From positions 1-64,000 of the forward strand of contig JAHHIH010000016.1 in NCBI GenBank assembly GCA_019358835.1: 64,000 nucleotides of DNA, read 5' to 3'. The stretch comes from Tildeniella torsiva UHER 1998/13D. Its GTDB lineage: Bacteria > Cyanobacteriota > Cyanobacteriia > Phormidesmidales > Phormidesmidaceae. Positions 24,517 through 33,110 of this stretch are shown piece by piece (the first letter of the stretch is position 1; every line of letters starts with the position of its first letter). A model generated the notes under the pieces. The model ran no database searches. It saw only the letters and a list, made by a program, of their open reading frames with translations, and was not told the DNA's origin. Position numbers and translations under genes: made by a program.

Positions 24517-24897
24517 ATGACCGATACCACCCGTCGCCTCGCACCCAAGCGCATTGCCCAAGACGTTCAGGCCCTAAACAGTTTGAGGACGATTGCCAAC
24601 TATGCGCCTATGCGCCCAGAGGCGTCGCCTCAAACCTTGCAGCAGGCCTACCAGGCCATGGAGCAGAGTCGACAAGACGAAGCTTTGATGGAGGCGACAT
24701 TAAAAGCCAGCCGCGACCATGCCCGCCAGGCCGAGTGGGACTTTCACAACGCCGTCTTGGCCATGAAGCAGTCCATACTCGGTCAGTTTGGGCCAAACAG
24801 TGACGAAATTCAGGCCATTGGCTATACCAAAAGCTCAAAACGCAAGCCATCCTCCCGCCAAAAGCCCCTGGTCACGGGCGAAGATCTATCCCAGTAG
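24517..24897 (+). CDS. Small helical protein of unknown function
   Basis: 126-aa soluble protein, mostly helical, with the motif FGPNSDEIQAIGYTKSSKRK at its C-terminal side (about residues 92-112). I believe this SDEIQAIGYTK block recurs in related small cyanobacterial proteins of unknown function. ATG at 24517 (MTDTTRRLAPKR) is chosen over an upstream frame that is Pro-rich and unlikely. It follows the 21-bp repeat patch. It has no visible metal or catalytic motif; a structural or DNA/RNA-binding role would be speculation. Confidence 0.65.
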   Translation: MTDTTRRLAPKRIAQDVQALNSLRTIANYAPMRPEASPQTLQQAYQAMEQSRQDEALMEATLKASRDHARQAEWDFHNAVLAMKQSILGQFGPNSDEIQAIGYTKSSKRKPSSRQKPLVTGEDLSQ

Positions 24898-25004
24898 CCT
24901 CAAAGGGGAGAAGAGGTATTTGAGCAGCACAATATCCCTGTAGCATAGGCAAAGCTTGCGCCCCATCAGACGTTAAGCGATCGCCCCTCGCCCCACCCCC
25001 CGCC

Positions 25005-25667
25005 ATGGCCCCCTCGCCCGATGCCCGCCGCTATGCCCCCGCCACCGAGCGCAACCGCCAGCCCATCTTAGCGGTGCTCCAGCGGGTGCTGCCCCCCACC
25101 GGCACCGTGCTCGAAGTGTCGAGCGGCACCGGGGAGCACGCGGTGTTCTTTGCGCCCCGGCTCACCCCTCGGCAGTGGTTGCCCTCCGACCTCGACCCCG
25201 GTGCCCGCGCCAGTATTGCCGCCTGGCGAGAGGCCGCTTCTGCCAAAAACCTGCACCCGCCGATCGCGCTGGATGCCGCTGCCCCCCTGTGGCCGGTCGA
25301 ATCTGAAAACTTCAGCGATTTGCTCTCACTACTCGACTTGCAGCAGCACCCGATCACCGCCCTGGTCAACATCAACATGATTCACATTTCTCCCTGGGCC
25401 GCCTGCCTGGGGCTGCTGGCAGCAGCGGGGCGCATTTTGCCAACCGGCGGCATTTTGTATCTCTACGGGCCTTACCAACAGAACGGGCAGCACACCGCCC
25501 CCAGCAACGCGGCCTTCGACGCCAGCTTGCAGGCCCAAAACCCCGAGTGGGGCGTGCGCGATTTAGATGCGGTGGTGGCTAGCGCCAAAGTCCACGAGCT
25601 GGCGCTCGTCGAAACCATCTCCATGCCTGCCAATAATCTTTCGGTGGTGTTTAGAGCGATCGGTTAA
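25005..25667 (+). CDS. DUF938 family SAM-dependent methyltransferase
   Basis: 220-aa protein with the DUF938 opening (RRYAPATERNRQPILAVLQ) and a methyltransferase motif I VLEVSSGTGEHAVFFA (about residues 37-52), followed by WLPSDLDPGA, where the acidic residue would bind the SAM ribose. A later NMIHISPWAA stretch is characteristic. The target is unknown. It is a single-domain cytosolic enzyme. ATG at 25005 follows a C-rich stretch with no clear Shine-Dalgarno. Confidence 0.9.
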   Translation: MAPSPDARRYAPATERNRQPILAVLQRVLPPTGTVLEVSSGTGEHAVFFAPRLTPRQWLPSDLDPGARASIAAWREAASAKNLHPPIALDAAAPLWPVESENFSDLLSLLDLQQHPITALVNINMIHISPWAACLGLLAAAGRILPTGGILYLYGPYQQNGQHTAPSNAAFDASLQAQNPEWGVRDLDAVVASAKVHELALVETISMPANNLSVVFRAIG

Positions 25668-25731
25668 CCTGATGGCCGCTTCGCTCGGGCGGTTTCGTTA
25701 GACTGTGGCTAACCTGCGTTCTGAGGTCGCC

Positions 25732-25998
25732 ATGATTGTCAGCAGCCTTCAGTTGTTAACCAGCGATGCCACCTATCACGACCTAGCCCTGCGCTGCCAA
25801 GAGTATCTGCACTACCAGCAGCGGGGCTGGGCCGACCAGCGAGAACTGGCCGAAGACATGCTGTTTAACCTGCTGGTGGAATATTTGGTGAACACCGGGG
25901 TGCCTCGACCCAAAGCCGAGCAATTTTGCACCGATAGCGACCACCTGACCGAACTGGCAATGCGAATTTCATCGACCCTTGGCCCTGTGGCAGCCTAG
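25732..25998 (+). CDS. Small conserved-type hypothetical protein
   Basis: 88-aa protein with no recognised domain, mainly helical (LALRCQEYLHYQQRGWADQ and DMLFNLLVEYLVNTG). The ATG at 25732 was chosen; a GTG at 25705 would add nine residues. It lies tail to tail with the convergent dehydratase gene, the two stops separated by one base. Coding bias matches neighbours, so it is probably real, but function cannot be inferred. Confidence 0.55.
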   Translation: MIVSSLQLLTSDATYHDLALRCQEYLHYQQRGWADQRELAEDMLFNLLVEYLVNTGVPRPKAEQFCTDSDHLTELAMRISSTLGPVAA

Positions 25999-25999
25999 T

Positions 26000-26971
26000 C
26001 TAAAGTCCGGCTGTCCCGGTGCCGCAGATCAACGCGCAGACCACTTCGCCAGGCTGCGGTTGATATTGGTGGGTCATCAGGGCCGCGATCGCCGCTCCCC
26101 CGCTCAGCTCCGCCGCTACCCCCAGCTCAAACCACAGCCAGCGGCAGGCCTCGGCCATCGCCTCATCGCTCACCAGCACAAACTCATCCACGTAGTGGCG
26201 AATAATCTCAAAATTCAAGGGCTCTGTTTTGCGGGGGGCCAGGGTGTTGGCCAGGGTGGGGGTGGCCTCTAGCTCAAGAATTTTGCCCGCTTCGATGCTG
26301 GCTTTGAGCGTAGGTGCTCCCACCGGCTCAATGCCCACAATGCGAATATCGGGCTTGAGCGCCTTGGCCGCCAGGCTGACCCCGCTCATTAAGCCGCCGC
26401 CGCCGATGGCAACCAGCAGCGTATCGACCTGGGGCAAGTCGGCCAATATCTCCAGGGCCAGGGTGCCCTGACCGGCGATGACTCGCGGGTCGTTAAATGG
26501 GTGGATGTAGGTGAGCCCCTGGGTTGCGGCCACGGCCATAGCGGCCTGGTTGGCATCGTCCCAGTCGTAGCCTTCAAACACCACCTGGGCACCCCACTGC
26601 CGCAGCTTCTCGGCCTTGGCCGGGGGCACGTTGCTGCCTAGATAAATGGTGGCGGGCACCTGGGCGAGCCAGCCAGCGTAGGCCACCGCCAGCCCGTGGT
26701 TGCCCCCCGAGGCGGTGATAATGCCCCGCTGTAGCTCTGCTTTCGAGAGGCTTTTCAGGGTATTCACCGCCCCTCTGGCCTTAAAGGAACCCGTCACCTG
26801 CAAGCAGTCGAGCTTAAGCCACAGGTGAGGGCAGCCGGGGATAGCGTCTTTGAGGGCGATCGCAGGTATCAGAGGCGTGTGCCTGATGTAGGGAGCAATG
26901 CGATCGCGCGCGGCCTCAATTTCCTCTAGTGTCGGGGGCTCATTCAGCGGATGGGGCGAATTGGGGGTCAC
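26000..26971 (-). CDS. PLP-dependent threonine/serine dehydratase-like enzyme
   Basis: 323-aa fold-type II PLP enzyme. The PLP lysine lies in VTGSFKARGAVNTL (SFKARGA, about residues 51-57), a Gly-rich phosphate loop in VAIGGGGLMSGVS, and SGGNHGLA binds the substrate carboxylate. This short form lacks a regulatory ACT domain, so it resembles catabolic threonine dehydratase, serine racemase or hydroxyaspartate dehydratase rather than IlvA. The start is GTG at 26971. A 38-codon ORF ends 9 bp upstream, so the two may be co-transcribed. Confidence 0.88.
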   Translation of the reverse strand: MTPNSPHPLNEPPTLEEIEAARDRIAPYIRHTPLIPAIALKDAIPGCPHLWLKLDCLQVTGSFKARGAVNTLKSLSKAELQRGIITASGGNHGLAVAYAGWLAQVPATIYLGSNVPPAKAEKLRQWGAQVVFEGYDWDDANQAAMAVAATQGLTYIHPFNDPRVIAGQGTLALEILADLPQVDTLLVAIGGGGLMSGVSLAAKALKPDIRIVGIEPVGAPTLKASIEAGKILELEATPTLANTLAPRKTEPLNFEIIRHYVDEFVLVSDEAMAEACRWLWFELGVAAELSGGAAIAALMTHQYQPQPGEVVCALICGTGTAGL

Positions 26972-26980
26972 AGAATTGCT

Positions 26981-27097
26981 CTAAATAATCTGCTGGCTAT
27001 GGAGAAAAAAATACACCAGTCGGGCCAGGCTGAGACCAATAAACGACACCAAAATAACGGTAATTGAGACACTGACAATATCGCGGACGGCTTTCAT
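26981..27097 (-). CDS. Putative 38-residue single-span membrane protein
   Basis: Short ORF read by eye: MKAVRDIVSVSITVIL followed by VSFIGLSLARLVYFFLH and a polar tail. About 22 residues form one clear hydrophobic span with a positively charged N-terminus, like other small thylakoid or plasma membrane proteins. Its stop is 9 bp before the start of the dehydratase gene. No good Shine-Dalgarno is seen, so reality is uncertain. I cannot match it to a known small photosynthetic subunit. Confidence 0.45.
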   Translation of the reverse strand: MKAVRDIVSVSITVILVSFIGLSLARLVYFFLHSQQII

Positions 27098-27163
27098 GGG
27101 CGTAGACTAAAGCGCTATGGTTTAGATCAGTATTCTCCCCCGGCACGGGGGCGCGGGGGCCAA

Positions 27164-28279
27164 ATGCTCATGAATCGTCGCAGCTTTTTGGCAGGGGCCA
27201 GCGGGGTCACCCTGGCTACTCTTCTGGCTGGGTGCCAGCGGGCTAGCTCTGCCAACCTGCGGCTGGCCATGGTAGTCAACTCGGTGCCTGCTCAGCTGCT
27301 TGATGCATTTCAGCAGTTGCCCGAGCGGGGCAGCAGCGTAGCCGTGACTCCTCAAGAGTCGCTGCTGGGGCTGTATCGGCTGCTGCAAGATTGGCAGGGT
27401 CAGGTGGAGGGGGCCGCGCCGATCGCTGACTGGGTGAGTTTGGCCGACTATTGGCTGGCTCCCGCCATTCGCCAGGAGCTGGTGCAGCCCATTGAGGTGG
27501 CGGCGCTCTCGCGCTGGGGAGACCTGAATCCGGTGTGGCCAGAGCTGGTGCGCCGCGATCGCAGCGGCATCCCTAGCCCCGAGGGCAATATCTGGGCCGT
27601 GCCCTATCGCTGGAGCCACCTAGTGCTGCTCTACGATTCCACCCGGTTGCCCAAGAATGCCGCTCAGCTCAAGACCTGGGCTGATTTGCTGCGCCCTGAA
27701 CTGGCGCGGCGGGTGGTGCTGCCCGACCATCCCCGCCTGGTGCTGGGGCTGGCCCAAAAGGCGCTAGGGTTCTCGGCCAACGGCGCAGACCCGGCGACCA
27801 TCGCGGGTCTCGATACCTTTCTGGCCGACCTGCATCAGCAGGTGCGCACCTACGACTCTAACCACTATCTAGAAAGTTTGATTGTTGGCGACGTAACGGC
27901 TGTTGTGGGTTGGTCAGACGACGTGCTGCCGCTGCTGCGTCAGTATCGCCATTTGGCGTTGGCAGTGCCCCCCGAGGGGACGCTGCTCAGCGCTCAACTG
28001 TGGGTGAGGCCCAAGCCCTTGCCTGCCCCTGCACCCGCCGCCATCGACTGGCTCAATTTTTGCCTGGGCGATGACTTTGCGACTCAGCTCGCCATCTTTG
28101 GCCAGACCCCCTCGCCGCTGCTCTGGGGAGGCACGCTGCCGCAGTGGCCCGAACCGCTGCAAACGCCGCCGGAGATTGTGCTCACGCCAGCGATCGCCAA
28201 CCAGAGCGAGTTTCTGCTTCCCCTCAGTGCCGAGGCTGAAGCCCGCTACGGTCGTCTGTGGCAAAGCCTACGCGCCTAG
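27164..28279 (+). CDS. Solute-binding lipoprotein of an ABC transporter (polyamine/spermidine-type fold)
   Basis: 371-aa protein with a Tat-like signal NRRSFLAGASGVTLATLL and a lipobox LAGC (Cys at about residue 24). The body has the periplasmic binding fold typical of class I/F extracellular solute-binding proteins, with WAVPYRWSHLVLLYDSTRLP matching the spermidine/putrescine-binding group. The ligand is not certain. No permease or ATPase gene is adjacent, so it is an orphan binding protein here. Start ATG at 27164 or 27170; both give the same signal. It is read away from the dehydratase gene. Confidence 0.82.
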   Translation: MLMNRRSFLAGASGVTLATLLAGCQRASSANLRLAMVVNSVPAQLLDAFQQLPERGSSVAVTPQESLLGLYRLLQDWQGQVEGAAPIADWVSLADYWLAPAIRQELVQPIEVAALSRWGDLNPVWPELVRRDRSGIPSPEGNIWAVPYRWSHLVLLYDSTRLPKNAAQLKTWADLLRPELARRVVLPDHPRLVLGLAQKALGFSANGADPATIAGLDTFLADLHQQVRTYDSNHYLESLIVGDVTAVVGWSDDVLPLLRQYRHLALAVPPEGTLLSAQLWVRPKPLPAPAPAAIDWLNFCLGDDFATQLAIFGQTPSPLLWGGTLPQWPEPLQTPPEIVLTPAIANQSEFLLPLSAEAEARYGRLWQSLRA

Positions 28280-28449
28280 GTCAAGGGGCCAAGATCTAAA
28301 CCGGAGCGGTATGGGTATTGGGCCTGCATAGGGATTGATATTAAATCCGAATCGCATAGCCTCGGTTCTAAATAGGCAGCTTGCGTAGGGGCAAACGGTG
28401 TTTGCCCAGCCCAACCGGGGCAGCCAAGGCGGATTCAGTATGAGATGAG

Positions 28450-29307
28450 CTAGGGGCTTTCAGCAGGCGCTACGGCCTGGGCGGTGGGTTGGTAACGGCG
28501 CTCTCCCTCCGCCAGCAGATTGCGCTGAAGCTGCACAATTAGCGCCGAGTCGAGGTTGGCCGAGCAAGCATACACGTCATCCTCAGTGCCCAGGGGCAGC
28601 CCCGGCTGATCGACAAAATCGCAGGCGTAAAGCCCCACCATGCGGGCGTTGCGAGGATTGCCCTGGAAGAAGCGCAGGTTGTACCCAAAGTCTCGGGCGG
28701 CGGTGCCGAACTGGTTGAGCACCGCGTAGCGCTCGTTGTAGGTCAGCACCGACCACATTTGGGGGTTAACCATCACGTCAACCACGGTCGTGCCCGAGTC
28801 TTCAATTTGGTAAGAAATCCAAGACTCCACCAGGCGACGCCCGCCTAAATGCGAGGTCAGCGAGTCGCGGTTCCACCAGAGGCTGGGCAGGGTCATGGTG
28901 TCGGCAGAGGCCCGGCGGCTATCGCTGGACAGCGAGCCATCGACAATGCGATCGGTAAACTCGTCGCCGTTGCCCAAGGTGGCGGTAGGAAACACCAGCA
29001 GCTGACAAAACGTTTGGTTGAGCTGGGGCGATCGCCCTGGCCAGTAGGCGGTGAGCAGCTCGTCAGGGCAGCAGGCGGCATCCAGGATGGCCACTTCCCC
29101 ACCTCCCTGAACGGCGCAGGCCTCGGACGACTGCGCCTGAGCGCGGCTGGCACCCCCGACTATCAGCAGACCTGCCCCAGCGATCGCCAACCAGAGCCTC
29201 CGATACCTCAGCTTGGAACAATGCACCCTAGACACAGCCTGGGCACTGGAGTCCCCGATCTGCCCCTTCACTGATACCCGTGGTGAATGGCCTGGTGCTC
29301 CGTCCAT
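28450..29307 (-). CDS. Exported protein of unknown function with Cys-rich N-terminal region
   Basis: 285-aa protein with a signal sequence (RYRRLWLAIAGAGLLIVGGA followed by an AQA-type cleavage site) and a secreted body rich in aromatic residues and Cys (CAVQGGG, DAACCPDELL, CQLLVF, YACDF, CSAN). I do not recognise the family; it looks like a cyanobacterial envelope protein. The start is uncertain: ATG at 29307 or GTG at 29226, which begins 8 residues before the signal core. It precedes the radical SAM gene's stop in the same direction but likely has its own promoter. Confidence 0.65.
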   Translation of the reverse strand: MDGAPGHSPRVSVKGQIGDSSAQAVSRVHCSKLRYRRLWLAIAGAGLLIVGGASRAQAQSSEACAVQGGGEVAILDAACCPDELLTAYWPGRSPQLNQTFCQLLVFPTATLGNGDEFTDRIVDGSLSSDSRRASADTMTLPSLWWNRDSLTSHLGGRRLVESWISYQIEDSGTTVVDVMVNPQMWSVLTYNERYAVLNQFGTAARDFGYNLRFFQGNPRNARMVGLYACDFVDQPGLPLGTEDDVYACSANLDSALIVQLQRNLLAEGERRYQPTAQAVAPAESP

Positions 29308-29329
29308 GGTGGTGTCCCCTCAGGGTTTT

Positions 29330-32002
29330 TTAAAGAAATATGAGTCGGCTGCGGTGCACGTGCTGTAGCGCTAGTGGCTGGTTCGCTACCTTCTCTACCA
29401 TAGAGACGACGTGCTCCGGGCGCAGCAGGTTCCCGTCGTTGCGACAGAGACCTACGGCTCTGAGCCAGACTCCAAGGCTATCTTTAGGATACTCCAGACC
29501 CACGGGTAAGGGGTGGTCTGGGCTAACCACCGCTAGCTCGTGCAGGCGCTCTCGCAGGTTAATTAGCTGTGTCTTCCCAGACTTAGTTTTCTTTTCCCAC
29601 AGCACTTCATCGAGGGCTAGGATGCCCTCAATCCAGGTCTCCCAGGTTGGAGCTGCTGCGTCAATGTCTTCTAAGCTCACGTGCAGGTAGTATTCGGCCT
29701 GGTCGAGGAGCTTAGTCGCCGAGGGCTCGTCTAGGGGTACTTCAGCAATGGTGTAGAGCGGAATTTCGGGCGGCAGCTGGGCCGCGAGCTGCTGGAGAAA
29801 GTCGGCGGGGGCGATCGCCCGAGTCAGCTCAAAATCCACCACTTCACCGCTGCTGGTGGCCCCCAGCGGTAACGCGTTGGCAGGCGACAGGCGCGGCCCC
29901 GGATGGAAGCCGCCGGTAAAGGCAATGGGCAGCCCGGCCCGCCGTAGGGCGCGATCGAACAGGCGCACCATGTCCAGATGACCCAGCAGAGCCATCGACC
30001 CCAGCTTGCCCAAGGTCAACCGCAGGCGCTGCACCCGCTCAGAGCTGGGCTGGCCGTGGCCCAGGAAGGCGGGAATCGGCGGCGGCGGCACGACTACGTT
30101 ATGGCCAAAGTCGGGGCCGCAGACGCCGCAGTGGCTACAGCCCTCAAAGGAGCAGTCCGGCACGGTGGCCGCCTCTAGGGCACGGAGCAAATCGTCTTTC
30201 AGCCAGGTCTTGTCGATGCCGGTGTCCAGGTGATCCCAGGGCAGGGGAGCATCGAGGCTTTGGTGTTCACTCAGGGTCCACGCAGGAGAATCGCCCCTGG
30301 GTGCGGTCCCATCGGTGTCCATCACGTTCCATTCGCCCTGCTCTACCTTGCGGTACTTCCAGGTCAGATCGGCCTCGTCAATGGCCTGGGTCCAGGCGTT
30401 GAAGGCATTTTCCAGGTTCTCCCACCAGCTGTCCATACCGGCCCCCAGTTCCCAGGCGCGGCGCACAACCGTGGCCAAGCGGCGATCGCCCCGGCCCACA
30501 AAGTCTTCCATCGCCGAGATCCGCACATCGGTAAAGTTGACCTTGGCCCAGCGCAAAACGCGAAATTCCTCCCGCAGCAGCCGCTGCTTGTGACGAAACT
30601 CCTCCGTTGAGACCGAGTGCCACTGGAAAGGGGTGTGGGGTTTTGGGGTGAAGTTAGAAATGGTGATGTTAAACGCCAGGGGCCGCCGTCCCGGCTGGGT
30701 GCAGGCCTGGCGCAGCCAGCGCACGGTTTCGGCAATGCCCAGCACGTCGGCATCGGTTTCGCCGGGCAGGCCAATCATAAAGTACAGCTTGACTCGGCCC
30801 CAACCCTGCTCGTGGGCGGTTTTGATGCCGCGCAGCAGCTCTTCGTTGGTTAGCCCTTTGTTGATGATGTCGCGCATGCGCTGGGTACCCGCCTCGGGGG
30901 CAAAGGTGAGCCCAGTGAGGCGGGTGCCGCCAATGATGTTGGCGATATTTTCGTCGAAGCGATCAACCCGCTGGCTGGGCAGCGACAGCGAAATATTTTC
31001 GTCTTTGAGGCGGTTTTTGACCTCGACTCCCACCGCTGGCAGGGCTAGGTAGTCAGAGCAGCTCAGCGACAGCAGCGAAAACTCGTCGTAGCCGGTCTTG
31101 CGCATGCCGGTCTCAATGGCCTCGACCACGGCCTCGGGCTCTACATCCCGAGCGGGGCGAGTCAGCATGCCAGGCTGGCAGAACCGACAGCCCCGGGTGC
31201 AGCCCCGCCGAATTTCTACCGTCAGGCGATCGTGGACGGTTTCCACGTAGGGCACCAAACCCATGGCGTAGGCTGGAATTGGGGTGGCCACCCGGCGCAG
31301 CACCCGAACCGGCACATCGGGCCGATTGGGGTGCACAGAGCCATCCTCAGCCATGTCATAGAACCGGGGCACGTAGACCCCCGGCACCTGGGCCAAATCA
31401 AGCAGCAGCGCTTCGCGGCTGAGGCCAGCGGCTTTGCCCTCTTCCATCACTAGGGCAATCTCTGGGAGCAGTTCTTCGCCGTCGCCCAGGGCCACAAAGT
31501 CAAAGAAGTCGGCGTAGGGCTCGGGGTTAGAGGTGGCGGTTTGCCCCCCGGCAAACACTAGTGGCCAAGCGCCCGACTCTGGGGCGAAGGCCTGGGCGCG
31601 TTCCTGCCAAGTCAGCGGGATGCCAGCCAGGGAAAGCATTTCGAGAATATTGGTGGCCCCAAGTTCATAGCTGAGGCTAAAGCCAAGAATGTCAAAGTCG
31701 CTCAGCGATCGCTGCGACTCTACCGCAAACAGCGGCGTCTGGGTGTCTTTGAGCTTAGCTGCCAAATCTGGGGCCGGTAGATAGGCGCGATCGCAAAGCT
31801 GCCGGGGCTGGGCATTCAAAATGCTGTAGAGAATGATATGGCCCAGGTTAGAGGCCCCAACCTCATAGACCTCAGGGTAGGTCAACACCCAGCGGACTGC
31901 CGCTTCAGACCACGGCTTATGGACAGCACCGAGTTCGTTACCTAGATAGCGACCCGGCCGGGAAATCCCGGCATTGACCAATGTATTAACTGATACAGAC
32001 AC
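29330..32002 (-). CDS. B12-binding radical SAM protein with C-terminal TIGR03936/DUF2344 domain
   Basis: 890-aa protein. The N-terminal part (about 1-240) is a cobalamin-binding-like domain. The radical SAM cysteines C268, C272 and C275 are in RRGCTRGCRFCQPGML. A TIM-barrel region follows (about 276-560), and after a Cys cluster (CSFEGCSHCGVCG, about residue 645) there is a DUF2344-type domain (about 670-870). This matches the TIGR03960 family. In several bacteria the family gene lies beside RNase E/G genes; here it does not. The substrate is unknown; radical chemistry on RNA is only a hypothesis. Confidence 0.92.
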   Translation of the reverse strand: MSVSVNTLVNAGISRPGRYLGNELGAVHKPWSEAAVRWVLTYPEVYEVGASNLGHIILYSILNAQPRQLCDRAYLPAPDLAAKLKDTQTPLFAVESQRSLSDFDILGFSLSYELGATNILEMLSLAGIPLTWQERAQAFAPESGAWPLVFAGGQTATSNPEPYADFFDFVALGDGEELLPEIALVMEEGKAAGLSREALLLDLAQVPGVYVPRFYDMAEDGSVHPNRPDVPVRVLRRVATPIPAYAMGLVPYVETVHDRLTVEIRRGCTRGCRFCQPGMLTRPARDVEPEAVVEAIETGMRKTGYDEFSLLSLSCSDYLALPAVGVEVKNRLKDENISLSLPSQRVDRFDENIANIIGGTRLTGLTFAPEAGTQRMRDIINKGLTNEELLRGIKTAHEQGWGRVKLYFMIGLPGETDADVLGIAETVRWLRQACTQPGRRPLAFNITISNFTPKPHTPFQWHSVSTEEFRHKQRLLREEFRVLRWAKVNFTDVRISAMEDFVGRGDRRLATVVRRAWELGAGMDSWWENLENAFNAWTQAIDEADLTWKYRKVEQGEWNVMDTDGTAPRGDSPAWTLSEHQSLDAPLPWDHLDTGIDKTWLKDDLLRALEAATVPDCSFEGCSHCGVCGPDFGHNVVVPPPPIPAFLGHGQPSSERVQRLRLTLGKLGSMALLGHLDMVRLFDRALRRAGLPIAFTGGFHPGPRLSPANALPLGATSSGEVVDFELTRAIAPADFLQQLAAQLPPEIPLYTIAEVPLDEPSATKLLDQAEYYLHVSLEDIDAAAPTWETWIEGILALDEVLWEKKTKSGKTQLINLRERLHELAVVSPDHPLPVGLEYPKDSLGVWLRAVGLCRNDGNLLRPEHVVSMVEKVANQPLALQHVHRSRLIFL

Positions 32003-32082
32003 AATCTAGATATCCCAAACACTCGCCAGCTTGACCACCATACTATAAGCGGGCAAGGGGGCGGGCTTGGCCGAGCCTAGGG

Positions 32083-32400
32083 CTAGGCGGCGGCGGGTAG
32101 CTCATCGACCATTTCAAAGGCGCGATCGAGCTGGGTGAGCTCAAACACAATGCGAATGGCCGGGGGCACAGAGCAAAGGCAGAGCCGCTTTTGCAGCTGA
32201 CGAGCGTGCTTGAGCGCCGACACCAGGGAGATCAGCCCGGCGCTGTCGAGGGACTCGACCTGGCTCATGTCTACGAACAGGCCGTTGGCCTGGTCAGACT
32301 GAATTTCTTGTACCAAAGACGAGTGGAAATCGTGGGCATTAGAGGCGTTGAGCGAGCCCTGGGCTTGAAAAATAGCCATTTCCTTAGTCATAGTCTGCAT
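32083..32400 (-). CDS. STAS-domain anti-sigma factor antagonist-like protein
   Basis: 105-aa single STAS domain. The phosphorylation-site region is VESLDSAGLISLVSALKHAR (Ser in DSAG at about residues 54-57), as in SpoIIAA and RsbV. Such proteins are switched by phosphorylation from a kinase/anti-sigma partner; no partner is adjacent. ATG at 32400, with an in-frame ATG three codons later possible. The upstream 317-bp region has a CRP-like box and a long palindrome, listed separately. Confidence 0.88.
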   Translation of the reverse strand: MQTMTKEMAIFQAQGSLNASNAHDFHSSLVQEIQSDQANGLFVDMSQVESLDSAGLISLVSALKHARQLQKRLCLCSVPPAIRIVFELTQLDRAFEMVDELPAAA

Positions 32401-32597
32401 ACTCGGTACACTCCAATAATTATGGATAATGTTAAGAACTATTAAAGCCAGTTTGCTACATCCCGAAGGTAATCGGAATTACGTCATTTTGGATATGTCT
32501 AGGGGCAGAGTTGGTCGTATCTTGATATAGATTCAGACCTGGTTCATTTAACGCTTCCGTGAATCTACCGAACATATCCCCAACACTTGAATCATTT

Positions 32598-32613
32598 TGT
32601 GATTTGGATCACG
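32598..32613. promoter_or_regulatory. CRP-like binding site (TGTGA-N6-TCAC)
   Basis: The sequence TGTGATTTGGATCACG matches the CRP half-site consensus TGTGA and TCACA on 9 of 10 informative bases, with six spacer bases. Cyanobacterial SyCRP1-type regulators use this consensus. It lies 105-120 bp upstream of the 77-aa gene's ATG and about 200 bp from the STAS gene start. A possible -10 TAGAGT for the plus strand is at 32625-32630. Binding is inferred. Confidence 0.5.
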
Positions 32614-32644
32614 AATTACTGTGGTAGAGTTCACACCTTTTTCG

Positions 32645-32678
32645 GGGTGTCATCACGCCCTAGGGCGTGATGACACCC
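32645..32678. repeat. Perfect 34-bp palindrome
   Basis: GGGTGTCATCACGCCC (32645-32660) and its exact complement (32663-32678) flank a TA centre, so the 34 bases read identically on both strands (central CCCTAGGG). There is no T tract after it on either strand, so an operator or attenuator is more likely than a terminator. It lies 39 bp upstream of the ATG at 32718. Confidence 0.85.
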
Positions 32679-32717
32679 GACAATGGCAGTAGTCAAAGCA
32701 CGTTCAGGTAATGGTTC

Positions 32718-32951
32718 ATGGCCCCCACATTTTCCATTCGTCGACTGGTAGAAAAAGCACTCCACAGCGGACTGCTAACCCCTGATATTGAACAGGGCAT
32801 CAATGCTGAACTGTCTCGCCTCGGGTATTTGCCCATTGGTGACTCCGAAGCCTTGGAACTCCTTATGTACGAGATGGACGAAGGGCGCATCCGACTGGTT
32901 CCAAGTGGGCTATCCTACGGCGGTTCGCTACAGCAGACGGTATTGGGCTAG
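32718..32951 (+). CDS. Small conserved-type cyanobacterial protein of unknown function
   Basis: 77-aa acidic protein starting MAPTFSIRRLVEKALHSG, with IEQGINAELSRLGYLPIGDSEALELL (split here) forming two helices and MDEGRIRLVPSG at the end. No domain is recognised. I believe close relatives exist in other cyanobacteria, which is why I keep it. ATG at 32718 is in-frame; an out-of-frame ATG is at 32711. Its promoter region contains a CRP-like box and a perfect palindrome, so it may be tightly regulated. Confidence 0.7.
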   Translation: MAPTFSIRRLVEKALHSGLLTPDIEQGINAELSRLGYLPIGDSEALELLMYEMDEGRIRLVPSGLSYGGSLQQTVLG

Positions 32952-33110
32952 ATAATTGGGGGGGATGTCTCCCTTGGTTATCCCCGTAGGACTTGGATCC
33001 CAAGCATTGTCAGGGCATCTCAGGAATTTCCCCAAGCTGGTTTCGTCGTCTTTATAAAAGCTTTATGAAATCTGTCCGGATCGCTACGGAGTCTCGGTAC
33101 GTGAGATATC

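Noticed and set aside
24260-24520. 86-codon frame covering the heptad repeat as a gene
   Set aside because: Only the repeat portion is patterned; the rest is Pro/His-rich and there is no start context. Reported as a repeat instead.
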